In this document: in pieces, positions 46,241 through 59,270 of the stretch
Position numbering within the stretch: position 1 is the stretch's first letter
Layout: the number at the start of each line of letters is the position of its first letter
Source: Haematobia irritans
Lineage: Eukaryota; Arthropoda; Insecta; Diptera; Muscidae
Assembly (NCBI RefSeq): GCF_050003625.1
Contig: NC_134398.1
Span: 29,233,211 to 29,297,210 of the forward strand
Direction of reading: 5' to 3'
DNA length: 64,000 bases
Translations under genes and position numbers: made by a program
Notes under the pieces: generated by a model
The model's input: only the letters and a program-made list of their open reading frames with translations
The model's database searches: none
Told to the model about the DNA's origin: nothing

Positions 46241-47330
46241 TAGAAAATTTTGTCAAAACTTTATTTCTATAGAAAATTGTATCAAAATTTTATATTTATA
46301 GAAAATTTTGTCAATTTTTTTCCTATAGAAAATTTTGTCAAAAATTTGTTTGTATAGAAAAAAAAATTGTAAATTTTTTTTCTAATAAGGTGAATTTTAT
46401 TTTACACAAGGTCATGGGTTCGATTCCTGATTCGACCGAACACCAAAAAGTTTTTCATCGATGGATTATCCCACCTCAATAATGCTGGTGACATATCTGA
46501 GGGTTTCAAAGCTTAACATAGAATCGGACAGCACTCAGTGATATGAGAGAAGTTCACCACTGTGGTATCACAATGGACTGAATAGTCTAAGTGAGCCTGA
46601 TACATCGGGCTGCCACATAACCTAACCTAACATATTTCTATAGAAAATTTTATCAAAATTTTATTTCTATAGAAAATTTTGTCAAAATTTTATTTTTGTA
46701 GAAAATTTTGTCAAAATTTTATTTCTGTAAAAAATTTTCGACAAAATATTATTTCAATAGGAAATTTGGTAAAATTTTTATTTTTATAGAATATATTTTT
46801 AAAATTTGATTTCTAAAGAAAATTTTGTCATAATGTTATTTCTATAGAAAATTTTATTTCTAATGAAAATTTTGTCAAAATTTTATTTCTATAGAAAATT
46901 TTGTCAAAATTTTTTTCGTATAGAAAATTTTGTCAAAAATTTATTTCTAATGTGGTGAATTTTATTTTAATTTTTTGGTGTATAGCTTTTTGGTAAAATT
47001 TTCTTAAAAATTTAGAAGATTATTTTCAGGCTCATTATGAATGAAAAAAAAAACAAATTATGCAAAAAGCTACCTATAAGAAAAAAAATTATTTCGCAGT
47101 GTTTAATAAAATTTTTGTGGTTATTACCTTTGTCAAACTGTTATTTCTATAGAAAATTTTGTCAAAATTTTATTTCTATAGAAAATTGTATCAAAATTTT
47201 ATATCTTTAGAAAATTTTGTCAATTTTTTTCCTATAGAAAATTTTGTCAAAAATTTGTTTGTATAGAAAAAAATTTGTAATTTTTTTCTGATATGGTGAA
47301 TTTTATTTTAATTTTTTGATGTATGATTTT
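46221..47330 (+). repeat. 29-bp satellite blocks with an F unit and a SINE
   Basis: Plus-orientation satellite at 46221-46395, 46635-46965 and 47131-47290. They are separated by a truncated SINE (46405-46632) and a minus-orientation F unit (46985-47130). The order F unit, two normal units, TTGTATC variant, then GTGGTGAATTTTATTTTA is repeated at 45330, 46175 and 47075, so roughly 0.8-0.9 kb blocks were duplicated. Confidence 0.85.
46405..46632 (+). mobile_element. 5'-truncated tRNA-derived SINE
   Basis: Begins at CACAAGGTCATGGGTTCGAT, so the A box is missing and the B box GGTTCGATTCC is kept. An internal deletion joins TTTCAAAGCTT to AACATAGAATCGGACAG. It ends GCCACATAACCTAACC. Compared with 11816-12155 it is a dead, deleted copy. 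Confidence 0.85.
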
Positions 47331-48690
47331 TATAATTTTTTTTATAATTATTTTATTTTAATTTTTTATATTATTATCATTTTTATGTTTTGTTTAGCAA
47401 AATGTTCTGTCATTAAAAAATAAATAATTTTTTTTTTGCTTTACAAGTAATAACGTTTGTAGTATTCATAATTTGTTTTTTTTTTTATTCATAATGACGA
47501 ACGGCCTACTTTCACTTTCTATTTTATCAGAAAATATACAAAGCATGCTAGTTGAAGCCATCATAGACCCGTTTATGCGCTGTGGCTATGGCCGGCCGGC
47601 TCAAGCCGCAACCAACAAACCAGCAAGCCAGCCAAAAACCACATTTTGTAAATGTATCTTAAAAAAAAAAAAACTAATAACTAGAGAAGAAAACGGTGTT
47701 TCAATGTTTTTTGATTAACAAAGAAAGAAAAAAAAGAAAATGTATGAAAAAAAAAACGAAAGTATGCCTAGACATAATATTAAGACAGGCATGACAGTGG
47801 AAGATGTAGAGACCATAGTGAAAAAAGACGATAAAGATGACGATGACGACGACGACGATGATTACTTGCACTTCTCCATGAAAAACAATTGAATTCGTTA
47901 GGCTTCTTTAAGGAGGCTTGCATTTGAACACATTTAGGGCCCTATAGTTTCCATCAATTTTAACTCTTCAATCCCCACATCCGTCATTATTGTAATCGCA
48001 GAGCTCTAACTGAGTTTAACCGAAAAATTGGAACAATTTAAATGGGGTTTTTCATTTAAGCCATATGTTTTCATTTTAGCCTAATTTGTGTGTGTCTTTT
48101 TTTGAGATATGGTTTTCCAAACCTGGTATTGATATAGCTGGCATAACTAGAAAACCATATTTGATGTGTTTGCTTTCAATTATGACGAGCAGGTGGAAGA
48201 GGGAGAGCTCTAGTTTTCAGCTATATTTACACAAGACATACAATTTCGATTTCGAATTTTATGTGTTTTTTTTAATTTCATTTTCAATATCATTTTAATT
48301 TTTCTTGTTAAAACAACAGACTGTATTCCAATTTTTGTTTTATTTACATTTACCTAAGTGTTTTTTTTTGAGCAAAAAAAAAATGAAACAAAAATAGCTA
48401 AGCCTACTTTTTTTAGGTTTACTGCTGAGTTACTTCATAAAAAAAGTGGGTCAAACCACTTTATGGGTATTTGGAGCAACTATTTTATCATTAATTTTCG
48501 AAATTGCTTTCCCCATATAATATCCCACAGTCTTTTAAGGTGATATGGATAATGCGAGTCACTAATATGCTAACTTGAAGCTTGATAGCTTTATGAGAAA
48601 TTAAAGTAATATGAGGTTTTTCATAGGAAATCCTAAAGCTTTAACCAAATTTGGGTAACAATTATCTTTGAGAATAAGCTTGAGATTTGA
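47331..48690. other. Gene-free stretch
   Basis: AT-rich DNA with short frames at 47473-47718, 48086-48298 and 48358-48543 (61-81 codons, none recognised). A trinucleotide run GATGACGATGACGACGACGA lies at about 47835. GGCCGGCCGG at about 47590 is the most GC-rich spot. No supported gene model. Confidence 0.5.
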
Positions 48691-49259
48691 AATAAAAATT
48701 TTCTATAGAAAAAAGAATTTTTGACAACATTTTCTAGAGAAAAAAAAATTGGCAAAATTTTCTGTAGAAATCAAATGTTGACACAATTTTCTATAGAACT
48801 AATTTTGGCAAAACTTTCTTTAGAATTAAAATTTTGACAAAATTTTCTATAGAAATAAAATGTTCACTAAATTTTCCATAGAAATAAAATTGTCACTAAA
48901 TTTTCTATAGAAATAAAAGTTTGACAAAATTTTCTATAGAAATAAAATTTTGACAAAATTTTCTATAGAAATACAATTTTGACAAAATTTTCCACAGAAA
49001 AATAAATTTTAACAAAATTTTCTACAGAAATAAAATTTTGATAAAAATTTTCTACAGAAATAAAATTTTGACAAAATTTGGTATAGAAATAAAATTTTGA
49101 GACAATTTTATATAGATATAAAATTTAGATAAAATTTTCTATAGAAATAAAACTTTGATAAAATTCTCTAAAGCAATAAAATTTTAACGAAATTGTTTTG
49201 CCAACACCTTACTATAGAAATAACATTTTGACAAATTTTTTTTATAGAAAAAACATTTA
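48691..49259 (-). repeat. 29-bp satellite array, minus orientation
   Basis: Minus-orientation units. They include the marker block AAAAAAGAATTTTTGACAA, TTGGCAAAATTTTC and CAAATGTTGACACAATTTTC that recurs through 49800-52350. Confidence 0.92.
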
Positions 49260-49790
49260 CTAAATAAATTTGACAAACATTCTTTTCCTCTGTTGGTTAA
49301 GCTACTCTTATAGTTTAGTCAACACAATGGTTTTAAAGCTGAGATCAAAGCAACAAATATTGAAGTAGAAACCACCAATAAAAACAAAACACGAATGAAG
49401 TAAGAGGAAGCACGCTCAAAATAAACCCAGCCAAATGCACTCAAATCGATGATTTGATGGTGGCAAAGGAAAAGAGAGATATTTGTATCAATTTATTTCG
49501 GCATAAGCCGGCTATCATAAACCTTTTTTTGGAGGGTTCAAGTGTGGTTCACTTTGGGTTTAGCGAACTGCCTGAATTTATTCTGATAATTGGCTGATAG
49601 TTTTGCTGCATGTAGAGGATGCTGATGAGGAATGTGGTTATTTCGAAACGTGCTTCCATCCAACCATCTTGCAGTCTATTGGATTTTGCCCAAATAAATT
49701 TGACGAACATTCTTTTCCTTTGTTGGTTAAGCTACTCTTGTAGTTTAGTCAACACAATGGTTTTAAAGCTGATATCAAAACAAAAAACAT
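49260..49790 (+). mobile_element. Dispersed element G with terminal segment at both ends
   Basis: 49260-49352 carries CATTCTTTTCCTCTGTTGG, GTTTAGTCAACACAATGG and TTTTAAAGCTGAGATCAAA. The same segment recurs at 49700-49790 after the GAGGATGCTGATGAG, CGAAACGTGC and CATCTTGCAGTCTATTGG parts (49615-49690). Between them lie about 240 bp not seen elsewhere in the window (CGGCATAAGCCGGC palindrome near 49500). No coding content. The direct terminal repetition parallels the 18672-18860 copy. Confidence 0.62.
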
Positions 49791-49794
49791 TTAA

Positions 49795-52640
49795 ATTTTC
49801 CGTAAAAATCAAATGATGACACAATTTTCTATAGAACAAATTTTGGCAAAATTTTCTCTATAATTAAAATTTTGACAACATTTTCTACAGAAATAAAATT
49901 TTCAAAAAATTTTCTATAGAAATAAAATTTTCAAAAATTTTTCTATAGAAATAAAATTTTGCCAAAAACCTTCAATAGAAATAGCATTTTGCCAAAAAAC
50001 CTTTTATAGAAATAAAATTTTGCCAAAAACTTTTAATAAAAATAAAATTTTGACAAATTTTTCTATTAAAATAAAATTTTCACAAAATTTTCTATAGAAA
50101 TAAAATTTTTACTAAATTTTCTATAGAAATAAAATTTTGACAAAATTTTCTTTAGAAATAAATTTGTGACAAATTTTTTATAGAAAAAAGAATTTTTGAC
50201 ACAATTTTCTAAAGAAAAAAAATGGCAAAATTTTCCGTAGAAATCAAATCTTGACACGATTTTCTATAGAACAAATTTTGGCAAAATTTTCTCTAGAAAA
50301 AAAATTTTTCACAAAATTTTCTAAGAAATAAAATTTTAACTAAATTTTTGATAGAAATATTTTTTTTTTTAAATTTTCTATAGAAATAAAATTTTGACAA
50401 CATTTTCTTTAGAAATAAAATTGTGACAAAATTTCTTATAGAAAAAAGAATTTTTTACTAAATTTTCTAAAGAAAAAAATTGGCAAAATGTTCCGAAGAA
50501 ATCAAATGTTGACACAATTTTCAATTGAAAAATTTTTGGCAAAATTTTCTCTAGAAACAAAATTTTGACAAAATTTTCTATAGAAATAAAATTTTCGCTA
50601 TATTCTTGAGAAATAAAGTTTTAATAAAAATTCTCTATAGAAATGACATTTTGACAAAATTTTCCATAGAAATAACATTTTGACAAAATTTTCTATAGAA
50701 ATAAAACTTTCACAAATTTTTCTATAGAAATAAAATTTTCACAAAATTTTCTATTGAAATAAATTTTTCACTAAATTTTCTAAGAAATAATATTTTGACA
50801 AAAGTTTCCATAAGAATAAAATTTTTATAAAACTTGCTCTAGAAACAAAATTTTCTATAGAAGTAAAATTTTCACTAAATTTTCTATAGAAATAAAATTT
50901 TGACAAATTTTTCTATAGAAATAAAATTTTGAAAAATTTTTCTATAGAAATAAAGTTTTGACAAAATTTTCTATAGCAAAAAGAATTTTTTACTAAATTT
51001 TCTAAAGAAAAAAATTGGCAAAATGTTCTGAAAAAATCAAATGTTGACACAATTTTCAATTGAAAAATTTTTGGCAAAATTTTCTCTAGAAACAAAATTT
51101 TCTATAGAAATAAAATTTTCACAAAATTTTCTACAGAAATAATATTTTCACAAAATTTTCTATAAACATAAAATTTTTGCTAAATTCTTGAGAAATAAAG
51201 TTTTAATAAAAATTCTCTATAGAAATAACATTTTGACAGAATTTTCCATAGAAATAAAATTTTGGTAAGATTTTCCATAGAAAAAAACTCAAAAATTTTT
51301 CTATATAAATCAAATTTTGACAAATTTTTCTTATGAAATAAATTTTTCACTAAATTTTCTAAGAAATAATATTTTGACAAAATTTTCCATAGGAAAAAAA
51401 AGTTTCATAAAACTTTCTCTAGAAACAAAGTTTTGACAAAATTTTCTATAGAAATAAAATTTGCACTAAATTTTGTATAGAAATTAAATTTTGTCGAAAA
51501 TTTTTTATAGAAATAAAATTTTGACAAATATTTCTATAGAAATAAAATTTTGACAAATTTTTCTATAGAAATAAAGTTTTGACAAAATTTTCTATAGAAA
51601 TAAAATGTTGACAAAATTTTCTATACAAATAAAATTTTGCAAAAAACTTTCTATAAAAATAAAATTTTGACAAAATTTTCTACGAAATAAAATTTTGACA
51701 ACATTTTGTAAGAAATAAAATTTTGACGAAAAAAAAATTCGATAGAAATACAATTTTTACAAAATTTTCTATAGAAATAAAATGTTAACATGTTTTTCTT
51801 TAGAAATAAAATTGTAACTAAATTTTCTACAAAAAAAAGAATTTTTGACAACATTTTCTAAAGAAAAAAATGGCAAAATTTTCCGTAGAAATCAGATGTT
51901 GACAAAATGTTCTATAGAAATAAAATTTTCACTAAATTTTCTATAGAAATAAAATTTTAATAAAAAATTTCTATAAAAATAACATTTTGAAAAAAAAAAT
52001 ATATAGAAATAAATCTGAGGCAATATTTTCAATAGAAATAAAATTTTGACAAAATTTTCTATAGAAATAAAATTTTCACTAAATTTTCTATAGAAATAAA
52101 ATTTTTCCAAAAACCTTCTATAGAAATAAAATTTTGCCAAAAACTTTCTATAAAAATAGTTTTTGACAAAATTTTCTACGAAATAAAATTTTGACAAAAT
52201 TTTCTATAGAAATAAAAATTTGACATTTTCTTAAAAATAAAATTTTAACTAATTTTTTTAGAATTTTTGACTAAATTTTCTAAAGAAAAAAAAAATTGGC
52301 GAAATTTTCCGTAGAAATCAAATGTTGACATAATTTTCATTAGAAAATTTTTTGGCAAATTTTCTCTAAAAACAAAATGTTGACAAAATTTTCTATAGAA
52401 ATAAAATTTTCACAAAATTTTCTATAGAAATAAAATTTTCGCTAAATTTTCTATATAAATAAAATTTTGCAAAATTTTCATAGAAATCAAATGTTTAACC
52501 AAATTTTCCATAGAAATAACATTTTGACAACAGTTTCTACAGAAAAAATTGTTGAATTGTTGAAATTTGCTATAGAAATTAAATTGTTGACAAAATTTTC
52601 TATAGAAATAAAATTGAGCAGCAACAAAAAGGCTATCCAA
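49795..52640 (-). repeat. 29-bp satellite array, minus orientation, with higher-order blocks
   Basis: Marker block TTGGCAAAATGTTC then CAAATGTTGACACAATTTTC occurs near 50470 and 51010, with relatives near 49800, 50220, 51880 and 52310. The 50436-50590 and 50978-51110 segments are almost the same. This is duplication of multi-unit blocks of about 535 bp. Minus frames of 60-101 codons are artefacts. Confidence 0.93.
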
Positions 52641-53865
52641 TTCCGTGGAGAAGGTTAAACTCCATTGGTGCATTGCTTTAGAAGGTAACTAACATAATTC
52701 CTTAGGTATTTATTTTGCAGAGCATACAAATGGACATATTATACTCGTCTGGGTACGTCATCATACAAAGTTAGGCCATCTTTGATATAATCTCGATCTC
52801 CTTTCCACTTCCTACATATAAAAAATAAAGTCTACTCTTTACTTTGGATTAAAACAAAGCAAAACTTTTTTTGGAACCATAGGGCGTATGATTATTAATA
52901 ATTATGGATTATTTTAGTAAATATTAAATATTTTTAAAAGCTTATTATCTAGAACCATTTTGCTAATTTTAAAATAAAGCCAATATCTTAGGGTTTCTAA
53001 ATGTACACAAAATTTATGATAGGTCATTTTGGGGAAACGTTTGTAATTTTTGAAACAAAAAGGTATCACTTCTTCTATTTTACATAAACTAATAGATTTT
53101 GTTGTAAAACGTTAGTCGATTCCATTTGTTGTTTTTCTCTGTTTAGATTAGTTAGCCCATACAAGTATGAATAAATCGAACAAACAAATCATAGCAGAAA
53201 ACATATAAAGTAAAAAAAATAGAGAGATCGTCATTTAATGGTATATACATATATGTAATACATTTAAGACGTCACAAACACCTAGGCGAAATTTTATGAA
53301 TTTCTATATGTTGGTACACCATAGTGGTGAATGAAGTAGCCGAGCAAAAAAGCCACAAAAAAATTGGCGACGACAATGAAATAAGCAACACGTATATACA
53401 AAAGACAATTTTAAAATACATGGTATTTTGTGCACTTGAAAGCATAGAAGAACTAGAGGAGACACAAATAATATATAAATATATTTACGCTGAAACCCAG
53501 GGAGAACTTGTGAAGACCTAAAAGGCAATTACCATTGTTTAAAGAATATAATACAAAATTAAAGGTATACAACATAAATATATTGCATTAGGATTTGCTT
53601 AGATTTGAAGAAACAAAAACTAACATAATTTGGTATTTGGAAGAAAAGCAAAAAATTAATTAAAAGTGGCTTCAGTTCTTATTATGATCTACAATTGGTT
53701 ATAGTGCTAAAGAAGATCTACGCTCGGTCGCCAAAGATTATAAGGTTGGGATAGATTGGAATTATATGAATATGCTACAGACACTTTTAAATTTTAACTA
53801 AACTGTCATACCTAAGACGGTTTTAGTTAAATTAACTATAAAAATTATCTTTAAATCTTTAAATT
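52641..53865. other. Gene-free stretch with one family C and one family B-like box
   Basis: GGGCGTATGATTATTAATA at 52882 is a degenerate family C box in similar flanking context (AACCAT before, TTAATAA after). On the minus strand TTTGGCGACCGAGCGTAGAT (53719-53738) matches the family B core. Opposed frames of 65 and 74 codons at 53304-53528 are not recognised. Confidence 0.5.
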
Positions 53866-54345
53866 TTATCAAAATTTTATTTCTATAGAAAATTTTGTCG
53901 AAATTTTCTTTCTGTAGACAATTTTGTCCAAATTTTATTTTTATAGAAAATTTGTCAAAATTTTATTTCTATAGAAAATTTTGTCAAAATTTTATTTCTA
54001 TAGAAAATTTTGTCAAAATTTTATTTCTATAGAAAATATTCGACAAAATTTTATTTCTATAGAAAATATTCGACAAAATTTTATTTCTATAGAAAATTTT
54101 CGACAAAATTTTATTTCTATAGAAAATTTTGTCAAAATTTTATTTCTATAGAAAATTTTGTCAAAATTGTATTTCTATAGAAAATTTTGTCAAAATTTTA
54201 TTTCTATAGAAAAATTTCGATAAAATTTTATTTCTTTAGACAATTTTGTCAAAATTTTATTTCCATAGAAAAATTTTTCAAAATTTTATTTCCATCGAAA
54301 ATTTTGTCAAAATTTTATTTCTATAGAAAATTTTCTAAATTTTCA
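53866..54345 (+). repeat. 29-bp satellite array with CGAC variant
   Basis: Plus orientation. Several units have TTCGACAAAATTTT in place of TTGTCAAAATTTT. This variant dominates up to 57700. Confidence 0.93.
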
Positions 54346-54990
54346 ATTTTTGAATTCGTCTTTATTAGTCTTCATTTCTCATTATAATTACAATTATTGG
54401 ATGAGATTTTATCTTTTAGATATTGCTACAAATAAGATTATTCATCAGGGATATTAACAATATGTTTCCATCTATATTTATCTATATATTTTTAAAGGGA
54501 AAATTAGGATAAAACCTTTATATACATTATCATAATCAGTTCAAATATTTTGGGATATGTATGACTATACAGGGATATTGCGGGAATAGCCACGATAAAC
54601 ATACGACTTCCAATTTGATAATTCTAATGATTGAAGTATTAATAAAAGTCTTATTCGCAGCAAGACCTTAACAGCGGATAAGGAGAATATTTTGCTTTGT
54701 TCGTGTAATTAGAATTAAGCATGGCAAGAAATTCTTCCAATTTCATGTATCCTGTTTCGTTGTGGAGTATAGATGTAGAGTATCTCCAATGCTTATTATT
54801 TATCATCTTTAGGCATTTGTTTTGAAGAACTTGCAACTTTTTCAAGTGCGATTTTGCTGCTATGCACCAAATTGGACACGCGTATGTAATAGAAGGTCTA
54901 ATTACACTTTTGAATAGCAGATTTTTATTTTCGTGATTGAGATACGAGTTTCTGTGAAGTAGTGACCATAAAGCAGTGATAGTTTTCATT
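54346..54990 (-). pseudogene. Jockey-like LINE remnant, ORF2 C-terminal part
   Basis: The minus-strand frame 54989 to 54651 (112 codons and stop) encodes SVIRPSITYACPIW, KKLQVLQNKCLKMI, RYSTSILHNETGYMKLEEFL and a short basic tail. The order RP-x-(L/I)TYA-C-P-x-W, K-LQ-x-LQNKCLR/K-x-I is the region just after the reverse-transcriptase domain in Jockey-clade ORF2 proteins. Downstream on the minus strand lies about 300 bp of AT-rich 3' UTR with TAATAAA near 54370. It is 5'-truncated at the satellite junction (about 54990). All catalytic YADD-bearing parts are absent, so it is inactive. Confidence 0.85.
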
Positions 54991-57757
54991 CATTTCATTT
55001 CTACAGAAAACTTTCGAAAAAATTTTATTTTTTAGACAATTTTGTCAAAATTTTATTTCTATAGAAAATTTTGTCTAAATTTTATTTCTTTAGAAAATTT
55101 TGTCAAAATTTTATTTCTACAGAAAACTTTCGAAAAAATTTTATTTTTTAGACAATTTTGTCAAAATTTTATTTCTATAGAAAATTTTGTCTAAATTTTA
55201 TTTCTATAGAAAATTTTGTCAAAATTTTATTTCTATAGAAAATTTTGTCAAAATTTTATTTCTATAGAAATTTTTCGACAAAATTTTATTCATATAGGAA
55301 ATTTTGTCACAATATTATTTCCATAGATAATTTTGTCAAAATTTTATTTCTATAGAAAATTTTGTCAACATTTTATATCAATAGTAAATTTTGTCGAAAT
55401 TTTTTTCCATAGAAAATTTTGTCAAAATTTTATTTCTATAGAAAATTTTGTCCAAATTTTATTTCTATAGAAAATTTTCGACAAAATTTTATTTCTATAA
55501 AAAAACTTCGGCAAAATTTTATTTCTATAGGAAAATTGCGGCAAAATTTTATTTCTATAGAAAATTTTCTCAAAATTTTATTTATTTAGACAATTTTGTC
55601 AAAATTTTATTTCTATAGAAAATTTTGTCAAAATATTATTTCTGTATAAAAATTTCGACAAAATTTTATTTCTATAGAAAATTTTATTTCTTTAGACAAT
55701 TTTGTCAAAATTTTATTTCCATAGAAAATTTTATTTCCATAAAAAATTTTCTCCAAATGTTATTTCTATAGAAAATTTTCTCAAAATTTTATTTCTATAG
55801 AAAATTTTCGACAAATTCTATTCCTCTAGAAAATTTTATGCAAAATTTTATTTCTATAGAAAATTTTCGTCAACATTTTATTTCCATAGAAAAGTTTGTC
55901 AAAATTTTATTTCTATAGAAAACTTTGTCCAAATTTTATTTCTATAGAAAATTTTCGACAAAATTTTATTTCTATAGAAAATTTTCGGCAAAATTTTATT
56001 TCTATAGAAAATTTTGTCAAAATTTTATTTCTATAGAAAATTTTGTCAAAATTTTATTTTTATAGAAAATTTTGTCAAAACTTTATTCCTAAAGAAAACT
56101 TTGTCAAAATTTTATATCTAAAGAAGACTTTCGACAAAATTTTATTTCTTTAGACAGTTTTGTCGAAATTTTATTTCTATAGAAAATTTTGTCAAAATTT
56201 TATTTCTAAAGAAAATTTTCGACAAAATTTTATTTCTAAAGAAAACTTTCGACAAAATTTTACATCAATAGTAAATTTTGTCGAAATTTTATTTCTATAG
56301 AAAATTTTGTCAAAATTTTATTTCTAAAGAAAACTTTCGACAAAATTTTATTTCTATAGAAAACTTTTTCAAAATTTTATTTCTATAGAAAATTTTCGAC
56401 AAAATTTTATTTCTATAGAAAAATTTCGGCAAAATTTTATTTCTATAGAAAACTTTCGACAAAATTTTACATCTATAGTAAATTTTGTCAAAATTTTATT
56501 TCCATGGAAAATTTTGTCAAAATTTTATTTCTATAGAAAACTTTGTCAAAATTTTATTTCTAAAGCAAACTTTCGACAAAATTTTATTTCTTTAGACAAT
56601 ATTGTCAAAATTTTACTTCCATAGAAAATTTTGTCAAAATTTTATTTCTATAGAAAATATTCTCAAAATTTTATTTCTATAGACAATTTTCTCAAAATTT
56701 TATTTCTATAGAAAACTTTCGACAAAATTTTATTCCTATAGGAAATTTTGTTAAAATTTTATTTCTTTAGACAATTTTGTCAAAATTTTATTTCTATAGA
56801 AAAGTTTGTCAAAATTTTATTTCTATAGAAAACATTCGACAAAATTTTATTCCTATAGGGAATTTTGTCAAAATTTTATTTCCATAGAAAATTTTTTCAA
56901 AATTTTATTTCTATAGAAAACTTTGTCAAAATTTTATTTCTAAAACAAAATTTTATTTCTTTAGACAATTTTGTCAAAATTTTATTTCCATAGAAAATTT
57001 TGTCAAAATTTTATTTCCATAGAAAATTTTGTCAAAATTTTATTTCTATAGAAAATTTTCTCAAAATTTTATTTCTATAGAAAATTTTCTCAAAATTGTG
57101 TTTCTATAGAAAATTTTCGACAAAATTTTATTTCTATAGAAAATTTTCGGCAAAATTTTATTTCTATAGAAAACTTTGTCAAAATTTTATTTCCATATAA
57201 AATTTTGTCAAAATTTTATTTCTAAAACAAAATTTTATTTCTTTAGACAATTTTGTCAAAATTTTATTTCCATAGAAAATTTTTTCAAAATTTTATTTCT
57301 ATAGAAAATATTCTCAAAATTTTATTTCTATAGAAAATTTTCGACAAAGTTTTATTTCTATAGAAAATTTTCGGCAAAATTTTATTTGTATAGAAAATCT
57401 TCTCAAAATTTTATTTCCTTAGACAATTTTGTCAAAATTTTATTTCTATAGAAAATTTTGTCAAAATTTTATTTCTATAGAAAACTTTCGACAAAATTTT
57501 ATTCCTACAGGAAATTTTGTCAAAATTTTATTTCCATAGAAAATTTTGTCAAAATTTTATTTCTATAGAAAATTTTGTCCAAATTTTATTTCTAAAACAA
57601 ACTTTGAACAATAATTTATTTCGTTAGACAATGTTGTCAAATTTTTATTTCCATAGAAAACCTTCCACAAAATTTTATTTCTATAGATAATTTGTTTGTC
57701 AACATTCTATTTCCATAAAAAATCTTATTTCTATAGAAAGTTTTCTCAAAATTTTAT
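54991..57757 (+). repeat. 29-bp satellite array with GTC / CGAC alternation
   Basis: Plus-orientation array mixing GTCAAAATTTT and CGACAAAATTTT or CGGCAAAATTTT units. Recurrent groups (TTTCTAAAACAAA then TTTCTTTAGACAATTTTG near 56570, 56940 and 57220) show higher-order amplification of a few hundred bp. Confidence 0.95.
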
Positions 57758-58617
57758 TTTTATACCCACCACCATAGTTAGAATGGTGACGGGGGTATAA
57801 TAAGTTTGTCATTCCGTTTGTAACACATCGAAATATCGATTTCCGACTATATAAAGAATATATATCTTTGATCAGGGAGAAATTCTAAGACGATATACGC
57901 ATGTCTGTCCGTCCGTCCGTCCATGTCCTTGTTTTGGTATGGCCCCCATATATACCGATCTCCCGATTTTATTTCCTGGGCTTCTAGAAACCGAAGTTTT
58001 TATCCGATTTGTCTGAAATTGGAAATGTAGAGGTATTTTAGGACCGCAAATGGGTGTGTTGCAAATGGTGTGTATCGGTCCATATTTTGGTATATCCCCC
58101 ATATAGGACCGCAAATGGGTGTGTTGCAAATGGTGTGTATCGGTCCATGTTTTGGTATATCCCCCATATAGCCCGATCTCCTCATTTGATTTCTTGGGCC
58201 CCTAGACAATGCAATTTTTATCCAATTTACTTGAAATTGAAAATCTAGATATATTTTGGGTCCATAAAAAGCTATGCCAAATATGGTGTGTATCGGTCCA
58301 AGTTTTAGTTTAACCTCAATATAGCCCTATCTCCCGAGTTTACTTCTTGAGCGTCTAAACATTCGAAATTTTTTCCGATCTGCCTGAAATTCAAAATCTA
58401 GACGTATTTTGGGTTCATAAATAATTGTGTCGAATATGGTATGCGTCGGTCCACGGTTAGGTATAGCCCCCATATAGGATGATCTCCTGATTTGACTTCA
58501 TTTGAAATTCAAAATCTAGAGATATAGTGGGTCCACGCATAAGTACGCCGATTATGGTGTGTATCGGTTCATGTTTTGGTATTTACCTCATATAGACCGA
58601 TCTCCACACCCGACTTA
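57758..58617 (+). mobile_element. TATACCC-family element E4, divergent subfamily
   Basis: The head TATACCCACCACCATAG (57761) and GTCATTCCGTTTGTAACACA are shared with E1-E3. The 5' block is shorter, with GTCCGTCCGTCCGTCC (about 57905). The internal repeats read TTTTGGTAT(A/G)(T/G)CCCCCATATA followed by CCGATCTCC and recur four to five times. One 65-bp segment starting GGACCGCAAATGGGTGTGTT is duplicated in tandem (58041 and 58106). No 3' terminal block; it stops at satellite. Short frames on both strands are by-products. Confidence 0.72.
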
Positions 58618-59270
58618 TTATTTCTATAGAAGATTTTCTCAAAATTTTATTTCTATAGAAAATTTTCTCAAAATTATATTTTAATAGAAAATTGTCTAAA
58701 AATTTTATTTATATAAAAAATTTTGTCAAAATTTTATTTCTATAGAAAATTCTACAAATTCTCATAATCAGTGTTTGGTATGAAAATTTTGTCAAAATTT
58801 TATTTCTATAGAAAACTTTCGACAAAATTTTATTCCTATAGGAAATTTTGTCAAAATTTTATTTCTATAGAAAATTTTCGGCAAAATTTTATTTCTATAG
58901 AAACGCTGTCAAAATTTTATTTCTAGCGAAAATTTTGTCCAAATTTTATTGCTATAGATTATTTTGTCAAAATTTTATTTCTGTAAAAAATTTTCACAAA
59001 ATTTTATTTCTATAGAAAATTTTCTCAAAATTTTGTTTCTACAGAAAATTTTCTCAAAATTTTATTTCTATAGAAAATTTTGTCAAAATTTTATTTCTAT
59101 AGAAAATTTTCGCAAAATTTTATTCCGATAGAAAATTTTGTCAAAATTTTATTTCTATAGAAAATTTTGCAAAAATTTTATTTCTTTAGAAAATTGTGCA
59201 AAAAATTTATTTCTTTAGAAAATTTTGTCAAAATTTTATTTCTATAGAAAATTCTACAAATTCTCTTAAT
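58618..59270 (+). repeat. 29-bp satellite array
   Basis: Plus-orientation units. The satellite edge with AAAATTCTACAAATTCTC then TAATCAGTGTTT(G/T)GTATGA appears twice, at about 58747 and 59247. A roughly 500-bp block including the boundary sequence has therefore been duplicated. Confidence 0.92.

Noticed and set aside
53304..53528. Opposed frames of 65 and 74 codons
   Set aside because: Short, overlapping, without recognisable domain or splice support.
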